This document shows, in pieces, positions 29,063 through 37,580 of a DNA stretch of 64,000 bases (positions within the stretch are counted from its first letter, which is position 1; each line of letters starts with the position of its first letter). The position numbers and the translations under genes were made by a program. The stretch is from Sphingomonadaceae bacterium. Its GTDB lineage: Bacteria > Pseudomonadota > Alphaproteobacteria > Sphingomonadales > Sphingomonadaceae. A model generated the notes under the pieces. It had not been told where the DNA came from and did no database searches. It worked only from the letters and a program-made list of their open reading frames with translations. The stretch lies in contig JASBUR010000021.1 of the NCBI GenBank assembly GCA_030147805.1, forward strand, positions 58,936 through 122,935, read 5' to 3'.

Positions 29063-31834
29063 ATGGCTACCATTCTTGCTCAGGCCCCGGAGAATCTGTG
29101 GCGCCAGCCGACGCGCCAGCGGGTGTCGCTCGACGGCGTCTGGGATTTCCGGCTCGACCGCGAGGAAAGCTGGCGCGCGATCCAGGTGCCCGGCGTCTGG
29201 CAGGCGCAGTTCGACGATCTGCGCGAGACCCACGGCGTCACCTGGTACCGTCGCAACTTCACCGTGCCCAAGGGCTTTCGCGAGCGCCATGTCGTGCTGG
29301 GCTTCGGCGCGGTCAATTATCTCGCCGAGGTCTATGTCAACGGCCGGCTGATCTGCCGCCACGAGGGCGGCTATCTCGCCTTCGACGTGCGGCTCGATAC
29401 CGAGCTGCTGTGGGAGGACAATCTCCTCGAGGTGAAGGTCACGCTACCGTCGAACGACATGGCCGAGTTCCCCGACCATCCGTTCCAGGAGATCCCGCAC
29501 GGCAAGCAGAGCTGGTACGGACCGATGGGCGGCATCTGGCAGTCGGTCTGGCTCGAGGCGCGCGACGCCGCGCATCTCCGGCGCGTCAAGCTCGACGCCG
29601 ATCTGCGCACCGGCGAGGTGAGCGTCGACATCGAGGTGTCGGACGACGCCGCCGCGCTCGCGCTGAGGCTGTCGGTGTTCGGGCCCGACGCCAGGCGCGT
29701 CGCCTGCCAGGCGCATCCGGGATCGGGGAGCACGCATGGCACCGTGCGGCTGAACGTCCCCGAGCCGCTCGCCTGGTCGCCCGACCATCCGCATCTCTAC
29801 CGGCTGGTGGTCGACCTCGTGAGCGGCGACGAGATCGTCGACACCAGCTCGCTGTGCCTCGGCTTTCGAACGATCGAGGCGCGCGACGGCAAGTTCTTCC
29901 TCAACGGCCAGCCGCTCTACATGCGCTGCGCGCTCGACCAGGATTATTATCCCGAAGGCCTCTATACGCTGCCCTCGCGCGACTATCTGCTCGACCAGAT
30001 GCGTAAGGCCAAGCAGCTCGGCCTCAACACCGTGCGCTGCCACATCAAGGTGCCCGACCCGCTCTACTACGACGTGTGCGACGAACTCGGCATCCTCGTC
30101 TGGACCGAATTCCCCAACTTCGAGCGCTTCAGCGAGAAGGCGGCGCAGCGCGCGCGCGAGACCGCCGAGGGCATCATCGCGCGCGACGGCCATCATCCCT
30201 CGATCATCGCCTGGACCATCATCAACGAGGACTGGGGCACGCGGCTCACCGAGAATCCCGAGCACCGCCAGTGGCTCGTCGAGCAATATGACTGGCTCAA
30301 GGCCTTCGAACCGAAACGGCTCGCCGTCGACAATTCGGCCTGCTTCCCCAATTTCCACGTCAAGACCGACATCGAGGACTATCACTACTACCGCGGTATC
30401 CCCGACCGCCGCGGCGAATGGGACGAGCTGACGCGCAGCTTTGCGGCTCGCGAGGGCTGGACCTTCAGCCCCTTTGGCGATGCCCAGCCGCGCGGCGACG
30501 AGCCGCTGGTATGTTCGGAGTTCGGCATCTGGGGGCTGCCCAACCCCCGCGACTTGCGCCGCGGCGGCACGGTCGACCCCTGGTGGTTCGAGACCGGGCA
30601 GAACTGGGGCGAGGGCGTCGCGCACCCGCGCGGCATCGAAGGGCGCTACCGCGCCGCCTTTCTCGACCGCGCCTTCGGCAGCTTCGACGCCTTCATCGAG
30701 GCGACGCAATGGTACCAGTGGATGGGCCTCAAATATCAGATCGAGAGCCTGCGCCGCCACGCCGCGATCCAGGGCTATGTCATCACCGAGCTGACCGACA
30801 TCTACTGGGAGTCGAACGGGCTCATGGACATGGAGCGCAACCTGCGCGCCTTCCACGAACCCTTCGCGCATCTCAACGCCGACCTCGTCGTGCTTCCCGG
30901 CTTCCGGCGCTGGGGCTATTGGACCGGCGAGCGCCTGGCGTTCGAGCCGCAGGTCGCGACCGGCGGCGCGACGCTGACGCCGGGGGCGATGCTCGAGTGG
31001 GAATTGCAGCCCTACGGGCTCAGCGGACGGGTCGCGGTGCCCGCGGCGGCGGCGGGGCAGGTCGTCGACCTCCCCGCGATCGACATCGCGCTGCCCGACG
31101 GCGGCGCGGCGGTCGAGGCGCGGCTGTGCTTCACGCTGAGGGACGACCGCGGCAACGCGCTGGCGCGCAACGACGAGAAGCTTGCCGTCTATCCGCCGCT
31201 CGCCCCGATGGCCGACGTCGCCGCGACGCTGTGGACCGACGACGCCGCGCTCGCCGAACGGCTAGCCGCGCTCGGGCTGACGCTCGCCGACGATGCCGAG
31301 GCCGCCGACCTGCTGGTGATGCGCCTGATGGACACGCACGCGGTCGAGGCGGTGCGGCGCGGCAAGCGCGCGCTCGTCGTCTACGAAGAGGGCGACAGCC
31401 GCTGGCTGCGCTCCGACACGCCGACCTCGATCCTGCCGGTGCAGTATATGATGCACGAGGCCTTCCCGGGCGTCTTCGCGCAGGACCGCGAGCACCATGT
31501 CTTCCGCAGCGACTGGATCACCGCCTTCAGCTGGCTGCGGCGCAGCGGGCTGTTCGCCGACATGCCCGGCGATCCGATGTTCGACATGTCGTTCGAGAAG
31601 GTCGTGCCGCGCCATGTGCTGTTCGGGATGAAGCCCTGGGAGTTCGAGGCGCATGTCCATGCCGGGCTCGTCGTCGGCTGGGCGCACAAGGCCTCGGCGC
31701 TGCTCTGCGAACGCTGGTTCGGGCGCGGCAAGGCGGTGCTCACCACCTTCCGCCTCTGCGCCGAGCCGGCGGGGAGCGACCCGGTGGCGACGGTGCTGCT
31801 GTCCAAGCTCGTGCGGCAGGCGCTGTTAAGCTGA
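29063..31834 (+). CDS. Glycoside hydrolase family 2 protein
   Basis: A 923-residue retaining glycosidase. The N-terminal GH2 sugar-binding domain holds PGVWQAQFDDL and TWYRRNFTVP, an Ig-like domain follows, and the TIM barrel carries the acid/base Glu389 in IINEDWG and the probable nucleophile Glu486 in VCSEFGIWG. The last 200 residues form an extra domain with a flavodoxin/amidotransferase-like beta-alpha pattern (LLVMRLMDTHAV, ALVVYEEGD). No signal peptide is seen, so it should act in the cytoplasm on imported oligosaccharides. It follows dgoA by 22 bases. A beta-galactosidase fits the operon; beta-glucuronidase or mannosidase activity cannot be excluded. Confidence 0.88.
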   Translation: MATILAQAPENLWRQPTRQRVSLDGVWDFRLDREESWRAIQVPGVWQAQFDDLRETHGVTWYRRNFTVPKGFRERHVVLGFGAVNYLAEVYVNGRLICRHEGGYLAFDVRLDTELLWEDNLLEVKVTLPSNDMAEFPDHPFQEIPHGKQSWYGPMGGIWQSVWLEARDAAHLRRVKLDADLRTGEVSVDIEVSDDAAALALRLSVFGPDARRVACQAHPGSGSTHGTVRLNVPEPLAWSPDHPHLYRLVVDLVSGDEIVDTSSLCLGFRTIEARDGKFFLNGQPLYMRCALDQDYYPEGLYTLPSRDYLLDQMRKAKQLGLNTVRCHIKVPDPLYYDVCDELGILVWTEFPNFERFSEKAAQRARETAEGIIARDGHHPSIIAWTIINEDWGTRLTENPEHRQWLVEQYDWLKAFEPKRLAVDNSACFPNFHVKTDIEDYHYYRGIPDRRGEWDELTRSFAAREGWTFSPFGDAQPRGDEPLVCSEFGIWGLPNPRDLRRGGTVDPWWFETGQNWGEGVAHPRGIEGRYRAAFLDRAFGSFDAFIEATQWYQWMGLKYQIESLRRHAAIQGYVITELTDIYWESNGLMDMERNLRAFHEPFAHLNADLVVLPGFRRWGYWTGERLAFEPQVATGGATLTPGAMLEWELQPYGLSGRVAVPAAAAGQVVDLPAIDIALPDGGAAVEARLCFTLRDDRGNALARNDEKLAVYPPLAPMADVAATLWTDDAALAERLAALGLTLADDAEAADLLVMRLMDTHAVEAVRRGKRALVVYEEGDSRWLRSDTPTSILPVQYMMHEAFPGVFAQDREHHVFRSDWITAFSWLRRSGLFADMPGDPMFDMSFEKVVPRHVLFGMKPWEFEAHVHAGLVVGWAHKASALLCERWFGRGKAVLTTFRLCAEPAGSDPVATVLLSKLVRQALLS

Positions 31835-31866
31835 TCGCTTAGCGCTTTCTTTACCCGCGCCGCCGC

Positions 31867-33600
31867 ATGCTTGCCGGCAGGATTCGGCAGAGCGGCGAGG
31901 CGATGCACGACGACAATTTCCGCGATCGGGCCACTGCCTTCGCCGCCGGCGCGGGCTCCGTGGTGCTCATCCTCGCGCTGCTCGCCACCGGCGTCGCCGA
32001 AAAGCTCGACACCTCGGGCGGGCTGGCGCGCGAGCAGGCGATCGAGGCGATCGTGCTGTCGGTGCTGTGCGCCTGCGTCACCGCGCTGGCGACGATGCGC
32101 GCCTTGGAGCCGATCGCCGGCGCGCTCGATTCGGTGCTGGTGGCGCTGCGCGACGCGGCGGGCGGCGACCTGCGCATCGGCTTCGGCAAGGCGGCCGAGG
32201 CGGTGCTGCCGCATCTCGTCGCCTCGTTGGAAGTGCTGCTGCGCCGCGTGCGGTCGAGCATCGACAACATCCAGCGGCTGGCGCTGCACGATCCGGTCAC
32301 CGACCTGCCCAACCGCGTGCATTTCCGCCGCCTCGTCGAGGCGCATCTCAACGCCGGGCACCGGACCGGCGCGCTGCTGTTCATCGACCTCGACCGCTTC
32401 AAGGCGGTCAACGACAGTCTTGGCCATGCGCAGGGCGATGCGCTGCTCGGCATGTTCGCGGCGCGGATCCGCGTGCTGCTCGCGGTCGGCAGCAGCTCGA
32501 CGGTGCTCGCGCGTCTCGCCGGCGACGAATTCACCGTGCTGCTTCCCGACTGCGGCGGCGCCGAGGCGGCCGCCGGGGTCGCGACGGCCATCCTCGCCGC
32601 GCTCGAGGAGCCGTTCGATCTCGCGGGCCAGTCGGTGGTGATCAACGCCTCGATCGGCGTCGCCTGCCTGCCGCGCGACGGCAGCGACTATGACACGCTG
32701 ATGCGCAACGCCGACACCGCGATGTACCATGCCAAGGCGCTGGGCCGGAACCAGCACCATGAATATTCGGCCGAGCTCAGCAAGGTGGCGCGCGACCGGC
32801 TCAAGCTCGAGGTGCAGCTGCGCGAGGCGCTGCAGGCGCGCCAGTTCGAACTCTATTTCCAGCCGCAGGTGCACGCCGACAGCGGCGCGCTGGTGTCCGC
32901 CGAGGCGCTGCTGCGCTGGCGCCACCCGTCGAGCGGACTCCGGCTGCCGGGCAGCTTCATCGATGTCGCCGAGGATTCGGGGCTGATCGTCGAGATGGGC
33001 AGCTGGGTGATCGACCGGACGATCGCGACGGCGGCGGCCTGGGCGGCGGCGGGGATCGACTGCCGGCTCAGCTGCAACGTGTCGCCGCGCCAGATCGCGC
33101 GCCCCGACTTCGTCGCGCACGTCCGCGACTGCCTCGCGCGCCACGCCGTCGCGCCCGGCCGCATCGAGCTCGAGATCACCGAATCGCTCGTCATGTCGAA
33201 CGACGCCGCGACGATCGACACGATCGCCGCGCTGCGCGCGCTCGGCGTGTCGATCGCCATCGACGACTTCGGCACCGGCTATTCGAACCTCGCGCGACTG
33301 AAGCGGCTGCCGATCGACCGGCTGAAGATCGATCGCTCGCTGATCCAGGACGTCGCCTACAGCGCCGACGCCCGCACCATCGTCAACGCGATCGTCTCGC
33401 TGAGCCACGGCCTCGGCTATGACTGCGTCGCCGAAGGCGTCGAGACCACGCTCCAGGCCGACATCCTGAGCGTCATCGGCTGCGAGCTGCTGCAGGGCTA
33501 TTCGATCGCCGAGCCGACCGACGAGGCGAGTTTCCGCGCCTGGGCGGCGGCGCGCGCCGATCGCGCACCGGTGCAGGCGCAGGCCTTCTCGAAGATCTAG
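31867..33600 (+). CDS. Membrane GGDEF/EAL cyclic-di-GMP protein
   Basis: A 577-residue protein: two N-terminal membrane helices (about 25-45 and 57-77), a GGDEF domain (about 135-305) and an EAL domain (about 315-565). The cyclase site reads AGDEF at 218-222, a change usually compatible with activity, and LFIDLDRFKAVNDSLGH is intact. The EAL site keeps EALLRW (Glu346), ELEITES, IDDFGTGYS and AEGVET, so phosphodiesterase activity is likely. No periplasmic sensor domain is present between the helices beyond a short loop. Starts 32 bases after the GH2 gene; a weaker alternative start is the ATG at 31903. Confidence 0.92.
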   Translation: MLAGRIRQSGEAMHDDNFRDRATAFAAGAGSVVLILALLATGVAEKLDTSGGLAREQAIEAIVLSVLCACVTALATMRALEPIAGALDSVLVALRDAAGGDLRIGFGKAAEAVLPHLVASLEVLLRRVRSSIDNIQRLALHDPVTDLPNRVHFRRLVEAHLNAGHRTGALLFIDLDRFKAVNDSLGHAQGDALLGMFAARIRVLLAVGSSSTVLARLAGDEFTVLLPDCGGAEAAAGVATAILAALEEPFDLAGQSVVINASIGVACLPRDGSDYDTLMRNADTAMYHAKALGRNQHHEYSAELSKVARDRLKLEVQLREALQARQFELYFQPQVHADSGALVSAEALLRWRHPSSGLRLPGSFIDVAEDSGLIVEMGSWVIDRTIATAAAWAAAGIDCRLSCNVSPRQIARPDFVAHVRDCLARHAVAPGRIELEITESLVMSNDAATIDTIAALRALGVSIAIDDFGTGYSNLARLKRLPIDRLKIDRSLIQDVAYSADARTIVNAIVSLSHGLGYDCVAEGVETTLQADILSVIGCELLQGYSIAEPTDEASFRAWAAARADRAPVQAQAFSKI

Positions 33601-33604
33601 TTCC

Positions 33605-33713
33605 ATCCTCCCCGGAACGGGGAGGGGGACCCTGCGCAGCAGGGTGGAGGGGGGCAGGCGCCGGTTCCCCCTCCACCGCCTTCGGCGGTCCCCCTCCCCT
33701 TGCAGGGGAGGAT
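33605..33713. repeat. Composite palindromic repeat, family A copy 2
   Basis: Same terminal arms as copy 1 (ATCCTCCCC / GGGGAGGAT), but the inner modules are in the opposite order: CCCTGCGCAGCAGGG first, then CCGCCTTCGGCGG. It lies exactly between two convergent genes, the EAL protein and the siroheme synthase, so a bidirectional terminator role is plausible. Confidence 0.85.
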
Positions 33714-33718
33714 GCGCT

Positions 33719-34486
33719 TCACCTGGAGCCGATCCACAGGCTGAGGCCGGGCGGCAGCTCGGCCGGCGGCTCGCCGGCGACCTTCCGCACCGCGTCGCGC
33801 CGCGCGCGGTCGAGCACCGCGGCCGGCGCGGCCGCCGCGTGGAAGATCGTATCGGCCTGCGATAGCGCGCGGAGCTGGCGCAGCGTCAGGTCGTCGGGAT
33901 CGTCGCTGGTCAGCCTGATCACCGTCAGCGCCGGTTCGGCGGCGGCACCGCCGGCGAGCTCGGCATCGATCGCCGCATCGACATCGGCGGCGGGGCCGAA
34001 CGGATCGAGCGGGCCGCCGCTCGCCAGCAGCCGGTCCCAGAAGCGCCGGCGCTGGTCGGCGCCGGGGAGCTGCGCCGCCAACCCTCTGCGGCGCGCCGCG
34101 ATGCCGCGCGCCAGCGCGCCGAGCGCGGCGGGGAGCAGCGCCTCGAACCGCTCGCGCAGCACCTTGGCCAGCGTCGCCGAGGCGCCGTTGGTGCCGATCG
34201 CCACCATCACCGGCGAGCGGTCGACGATGGCGGGGACGAGGAAGTCGCACAGGTCGGGGCGGTCGACGACGTTGACCAGCAGGCCCTGTGCCCTGAGATC
34301 GGCGGCCGCCCGCGCTGCGTCGTCGCCATCGAGCGCGACGAAGGCGATCCGCGCCGCGCCGGGTTCGGCGACGACGCGGCCGCCGGCGCCTTCGATCAGC
34401 CGGCGCTTCGCCTCGGCCATCGGTCCTTCGCCGAGCAGCAGCACGTCGCGTCCGTTGAGATCGAAGAAGAGCGGCAGGCGGTCCAT
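33719..34486 (-). CDS. cysG: Precorrin-2 dehydrogenase/ferrochelatase-like siroheme synthase
   Basis: A 255-residue protein. The N-terminal Rossmann domain (LPLFFDLNGRDVLLLGEGPMA) and VVDRPDLCDFLVPAIVDRSPVMVAIGTNG near residue 92 are those of Met8/CysG-N, which oxidises precorrin-2 and inserts iron to make siroheme. A helical domain follows to about residue 165. The last 80 residues (LTVIRLTSDDPDDLTLRQLRALSQADTI) resemble only the beginning of a uroporphyrinogen methyltransferase; the rest of that domain is missing, and a separate complete cobA lies 3 kb upstream in the same cluster. Supplies siroheme to the adjacent sulfite reductase. Confidence 0.85.
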   Translation of the reverse strand: MDRLPLFFDLNGRDVLLLGEGPMAEAKRRLIEGAGGRVVAEPGAARIAFVALDGDDAARAAADLRAQGLLVNVVDRPDLCDFLVPAIVDRSPVMVAIGTNGASATLAKVLRERFEALLPAALGALARGIAARRRGLAAQLPGADQRRRFWDRLLASGGPLDPFGPAADVDAAIDAELAGGAAAEPALTVIRLTSDDPDDLTLRQLRALSQADTIFHAAAAPAAVLDRARRDAVRKVAGEPPAELPPGLSLWIGSR

Positions 34487-34492
34487 CGCGAC

Positions 34493-35242
34493 CTAGAATG
34501 CCGGATCGTCGGCGCTCTCGCTATGGATGCCGCATTCGACCTTGTCCCAGCCGCGCCAGCGCCCGGCGCGCGGGTCCTCGCCCGGCAGCACGCGGCTGGT
34601 GCAGGGGCTGCAGCCGATCGACGGATAGCCCTGCGCCTCCATCGGGTGGCGCGGCAGCTCGTGCGCCGCGAAATAGGCCTCGAGATCGGCCTTCGACCAG
34701 CCGGCGAGCGGGTTGATCTTGAGCCGACCCTCGTCGAGCTCGACACGCGGAATGCCGCCGCGCCCGGTCTGGAAGCCCTTGCGGCCCGACACCCAGGCGT
34801 CGAAGCCGGCGAGCGCGCGGCGCAGCGGCTCGACCTTGCGGATCTCGCAGCAGCCGTCGGGGTCGTAGGACCAGCGCAGCCCGGTGGCGTCGCGCTGCGC
34901 GAGCACATACGGATCGGGCCGCACCACGCGCAGGTCGGTGAAGCCCAGCCGCTCGGCAAGCTCGTCGCGATAGGCGAGCGTGTCGCCGAACATCTTCTGC
35001 GTGTTGACGAAGATCAGCGGCACGTCGCGGTCGATCTGCGCGACCAGATGCAGCAGCACCGCCGATTCGGCGCCGAACGACGAGACGATCGCGACGCGGC
35101 CGGGCACCGTCTGGCGCAGCAGCCTTTCCAGCATGGCGGGCGTGTCCAGCCCGGCGAGCTGCACGTCGACCGCCGCCACCGCGGCGGCGTCGAACGCCGG
35201 GGCGGTGTCGATGCGGTCGCGCGTGCGCGCCGGTTCAGCCAT
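34493..35242 (-). CDS. cysH: APS/PAPS reductase
   Basis: Assimilatory sulfonucleotide reductase of 249 residues producing sulfite. The PP-loop-type segment AIVSSFGAESAVLLHL is near residue 53, GCCEIRKVEPL near 130 and PSIGCSPCTSR near 210, with a final ECGIH near 235. The CC...CxxC cluster residues indicate a [4Fe-4S] enzyme, which normally prefers APS over PAPS. It overlaps the DUF934 gene by 8 bases and is 6 bases from cysG. Confidence 0.94.
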   Translation of the reverse strand: MAEPARTRDRIDTAPAFDAAAVAAVDVQLAGLDTPAMLERLLRQTVPGRVAIVSSFGAESAVLLHLVAQIDRDVPLIFVNTQKMFGDTLAYRDELAERLGFTDLRVVRPDPYVLAQRDATGLRWSYDPDGCCEIRKVEPLRRALAGFDAWVSGRKGFQTGRGGIPRVELDEGRLKINPLAGWSKADLEAYFAAHELPRHPMEAQGYPSIGCSPCTSRVLPGEDPRAGRWRGWDKVECGIHSESADDPAF

Positions 35243-35657
35243 GCCGCAGCTTCCACACCGGCGGCCGGCCGTCCGCGGCGCGCTGATAGACGCTGGCATA
35301 GCGGTTGAGCGCGCGCTCGACCGCGGCGGGGTCCAGCGCCTTTTCGGGCGCGAAGCTGTCGAAGCCGGTGCGGCGCATGAACCACAGCTGGTCGACGAGC
35401 ACGTCGCCGGCGGCGCGCAGCTCGCCGGTGTAGCCCGCCTCGCGCAGGATCCGCGCCGCCGAATAGCCGCGGCCGTCGCGGTAGGTCGGGAAGGCAATCT
35501 CGACGAGGCGCAGCCGGTCGAGGAAGGGCAGCAGCCGGCGCACGTCCTCGCCCGCCTCGATGCGCACCGCGGTGGCGTTCGACTGGTCGAGGAAACCGTC
35601 GAGCGTGGTGCCCGGCTCGTCGACGGCCGCGTCGTCGCGGAAACGGAGCTCAACCAT
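35235..35657 (-). CDS. DUF934 protein of sulfur assimilation
   Basis: A 140-residue protein with the DUF934 pattern: FPTYRDGRGYSAARILRE near residue 75 and GDVLVDQLWFMRRTGFDSF near 102. Members almost always sit between sulfite reductase and cysH in proteobacteria and are thought to assist sulfite reduction, though no activity is firmly known. It overlaps both neighbours by 8 bases, showing tight coupling. Confidence 0.88.
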   Translation of the reverse strand: MVELRFRDDAAVDEPGTTLDGFLDQSNATAVRIEAGEDVRRLLPFLDRLRLVEIAFPTYRDGRGYSAARILREAGYTGELRAAGDVLVDQLWFMRRTGFDSFAPEKALDPAAVERALNRYASVYQRAADGRPPVWKLRHG

Positions 35658-37275
35658 AGACCGCAGCCTTGAAGGGATCGACGCCGACGCGGCGATAGGT
35701 GTCGAGGAAGCGTTCGCCGTCGGTGCGAAGCTCGCGGTAGCGGCCGAGGACCTTGTCGACCGCCTCGACGACGCCGTCCTGCGTGAAGCCGGGGCCGATG
35801 ATCTTGGCGAGGCTGGCGTCCTCCGCCCCCGACCCGCCGAGGAGGAGCTGGTAATTCTCCTCGCCCTTCCGGTCGACGCCCAGGATGCCGATGTGGCCGG
35901 CGTGATGGTGGCCGCAGGCGTTGATGCAGCCCGAAATCTTGATCTTGAGCTCGCCGGGGTCGCGCTCGATCGGCGCCAGCCGCTCGGCGAGCGCCTGCGC
36001 CACCGGGATCGAACGGGCGTTGGCGAGGCTGCAATAATCGAGCCCCGGGCAGGCGATGATGTCCGACGCCAGGTCGAGGTTGGCGTTGGCGAGATCGGCG
36101 TCGCGCAAGCCCTGCCACAGCGCGTACAGATCGGCCTTGCGGACGTGCGGCAGCACGAGGTTCTGCGCGTGCGTGACGCGGATCTCGTCGAAGCTGTAGC
36201 GTTCGGCGAGGTCGGCGATCCGCTCGATCTGCGCCGACGAGGCGTCGCCGGGGATGCCGCCGACCGGCTTCAGGCTGATCGTGGCGATCGCATAGCCCGG
36301 CACCTTGTGCGCATGGACGTTCTGCTTCACCCAGACCGCGAAATCGGGATCGGACAGGTCGACATCGTCGGCGAGCCCGGTCTCGAACGGCGGCGGCGCG
36401 AAGAAGCCCTCGATGCGCTCGATCTCGGCGACCGGGGCGTCGATGCCCAGCGGCAGGATCTCCCGCCATTCCGCCTCGACCTGCCGCGCGAACTCCTCGG
36501 CGCCGAGCTCGGTGACGAGGATCTTGATGCGCGCCTTGTAGATGTTGTCGCGCCGGCCGTAGCGGTTGTAGACGCGCAGGATCGCCTCCTGGTAGCTCAG
36601 GAAGTGCCGCGCCGGCAGGAAGTCCTTGATGCAGGCGCCGATGATCGGCGTGCGTCCCATGCCGCCGCCGACGAACACCTTGAAGCCCAGTTCGCCGCCC
36701 TGCTCGACCAGCTGCAGGCCGATGTCGTGCAGCTGGATCGCGGCGCGGTCGGTGTCGCTGCCGACCACCGCGATCTTGAACTTGCGCGGCAGGTAGCTGA
36801 ACTCGGGATGGAAGGTCGACCATTGCCGCAGCAGCTCGGCCCAGGGCCGCGGGTCGCCGACCTCGTCGGCGGCGGCGCCGGCGAACTGGTCGGACGAGAT
36901 GTTGCGGATGCAGTTGCCGCTGGTCTGGATGGCGTGCATCTCGACCGAGGCGAGGTCGGCGAGGATGTCGCCCGCCTCCTCGAGCTTGATCCAGTTGTAC
37001 TGGATGTTCTGCCGCGTGGTGAAATGGCCATAGTCGCGGTCGTATTTGCGCGCGATGTGCGCCAGCATCCGCATCTGCCGCCCGTCGAGCGTGCCATAGG
37101 GAATGGCGACGCGCAGCATATAGGCGTGCAGCTGGAGGTAGAGGCCGTTCTTCAGCCGCAGCGGCTTGAACTGGTCCTCGGTAAACTCGCCGGAAAGCCG
37201 GCGCGCCACCTGGTCGCGGAATTCGTCGACGCGCGCGTCGACGATCGCCTGGTCATATTGGTCGTAGCGGTACAT
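35650..37275 (-). CDS. cysI: Assimilatory sulfite (nitrite) reductase hemoprotein
   Basis: Siroheme/[4Fe-4S] reductase of 541 residues making sulfide from sulfite. Two ferredoxin-like repeats are visible; YGHFTTRQNIQYNWI near residue 75 and TSGNCIRNISSD near 110 bind siroheme. The cluster Cys residues are in ACPGLDYC near 410 and SGCINACGHHHAGHIG near 450. No nitrate genes are near and the cluster is a cys operon, so sulfite is the likely substrate. Start at the ATG at 37275; a longer frame continues through the DUF2849 gene. Confidence 0.92.
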   Translation of the reverse strand: MYRYDQYDQAIVDARVDEFRDQVARRLSGEFTEDQFKPLRLKNGLYLQLHAYMLRVAIPYGTLDGRQMRMLAHIARKYDRDYGHFTTRQNIQYNWIKLEEAGDILADLASVEMHAIQTSGNCIRNISSDQFAGAAADEVGDPRPWAELLRQWSTFHPEFSYLPRKFKIAVVGSDTDRAAIQLHDIGLQLVEQGGELGFKVFVGGGMGRTPIIGACIKDFLPARHFLSYQEAILRVYNRYGRRDNIYKARIKILVTELGAEEFARQVEAEWREILPLGIDAPVAEIERIEGFFAPPPFETGLADDVDLSDPDFAVWVKQNVHAHKVPGYAIATISLKPVGGIPGDASSAQIERIADLAERYSFDEIRVTHAQNLVLPHVRKADLYALWQGLRDADLANANLDLASDIIACPGLDYCSLANARSIPVAQALAERLAPIERDPGELKIKISGCINACGHHHAGHIGILGVDRKGEENYQLLLGGSGAEDASLAKIIGPGFTQDGVVEAVDKVLGRYRELRTDGERFLDTYRRVGVDPFKAAVYG

Positions 37276-37286
37276 GGGCTTCGCCT

Positions 37287-37580
37287 TCAGATCACATAGC
37301 TGCCGGCGCGCGGGTCGCGCGCCAGCGCCAGGTCGTCGCGGACGGTCGGGCCGACGCTGCGCACCCGGTCCTTGATATGCGCGGGGACGGGCCCGTCGGG
37401 GCCCGCGCTCGCCTCGATGACATAGGGGGCGTTGACGCGCCGCGCCGCTTCCTCGGCGGCGGCGATCGCCGCGCCATGCTCGTCGACGTCGACGGCGTCG
37501 GCGACGAAGCGGCTCCAGCCCTCGCCGGTCCACCAGACGACGGCGCCCGAGCCGAGATCGTTGCCGGTCAGGATCTTCAT
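37287..37580 (-). CDS. DUF2849 protein
   Basis: A 97-residue protein (MKILTGNDLGSGAVVWW near the start, EEAARRVNAPYVIEA in the middle) of the DUF2849 family, found next to sulfite reductase in alphaproteobacteria. Its function is not established; its position suggests help with siroheme or sulfite reductase. It overlaps cobA by 4 bases and ends 11 bases before cysI. Confidence 0.85.
   Translation of the reverse strand: MKILTGNDLGSGAVVWWTGEGWSRFVADAVDVDEHGAAIAAAEEAARRVNAPYVIEASAGPDGPVPAHIKDRVRSVGPTVRDDLALARDPRAGSYVI

Noticed and set aside
31381..33606. 741-codon minus-strand frame opposite the GH2 and EAL genes
   Set aside because: Low-complexity Arg/Ala/Asp composition; the plus-strand proteins have clear catalytic motifs.
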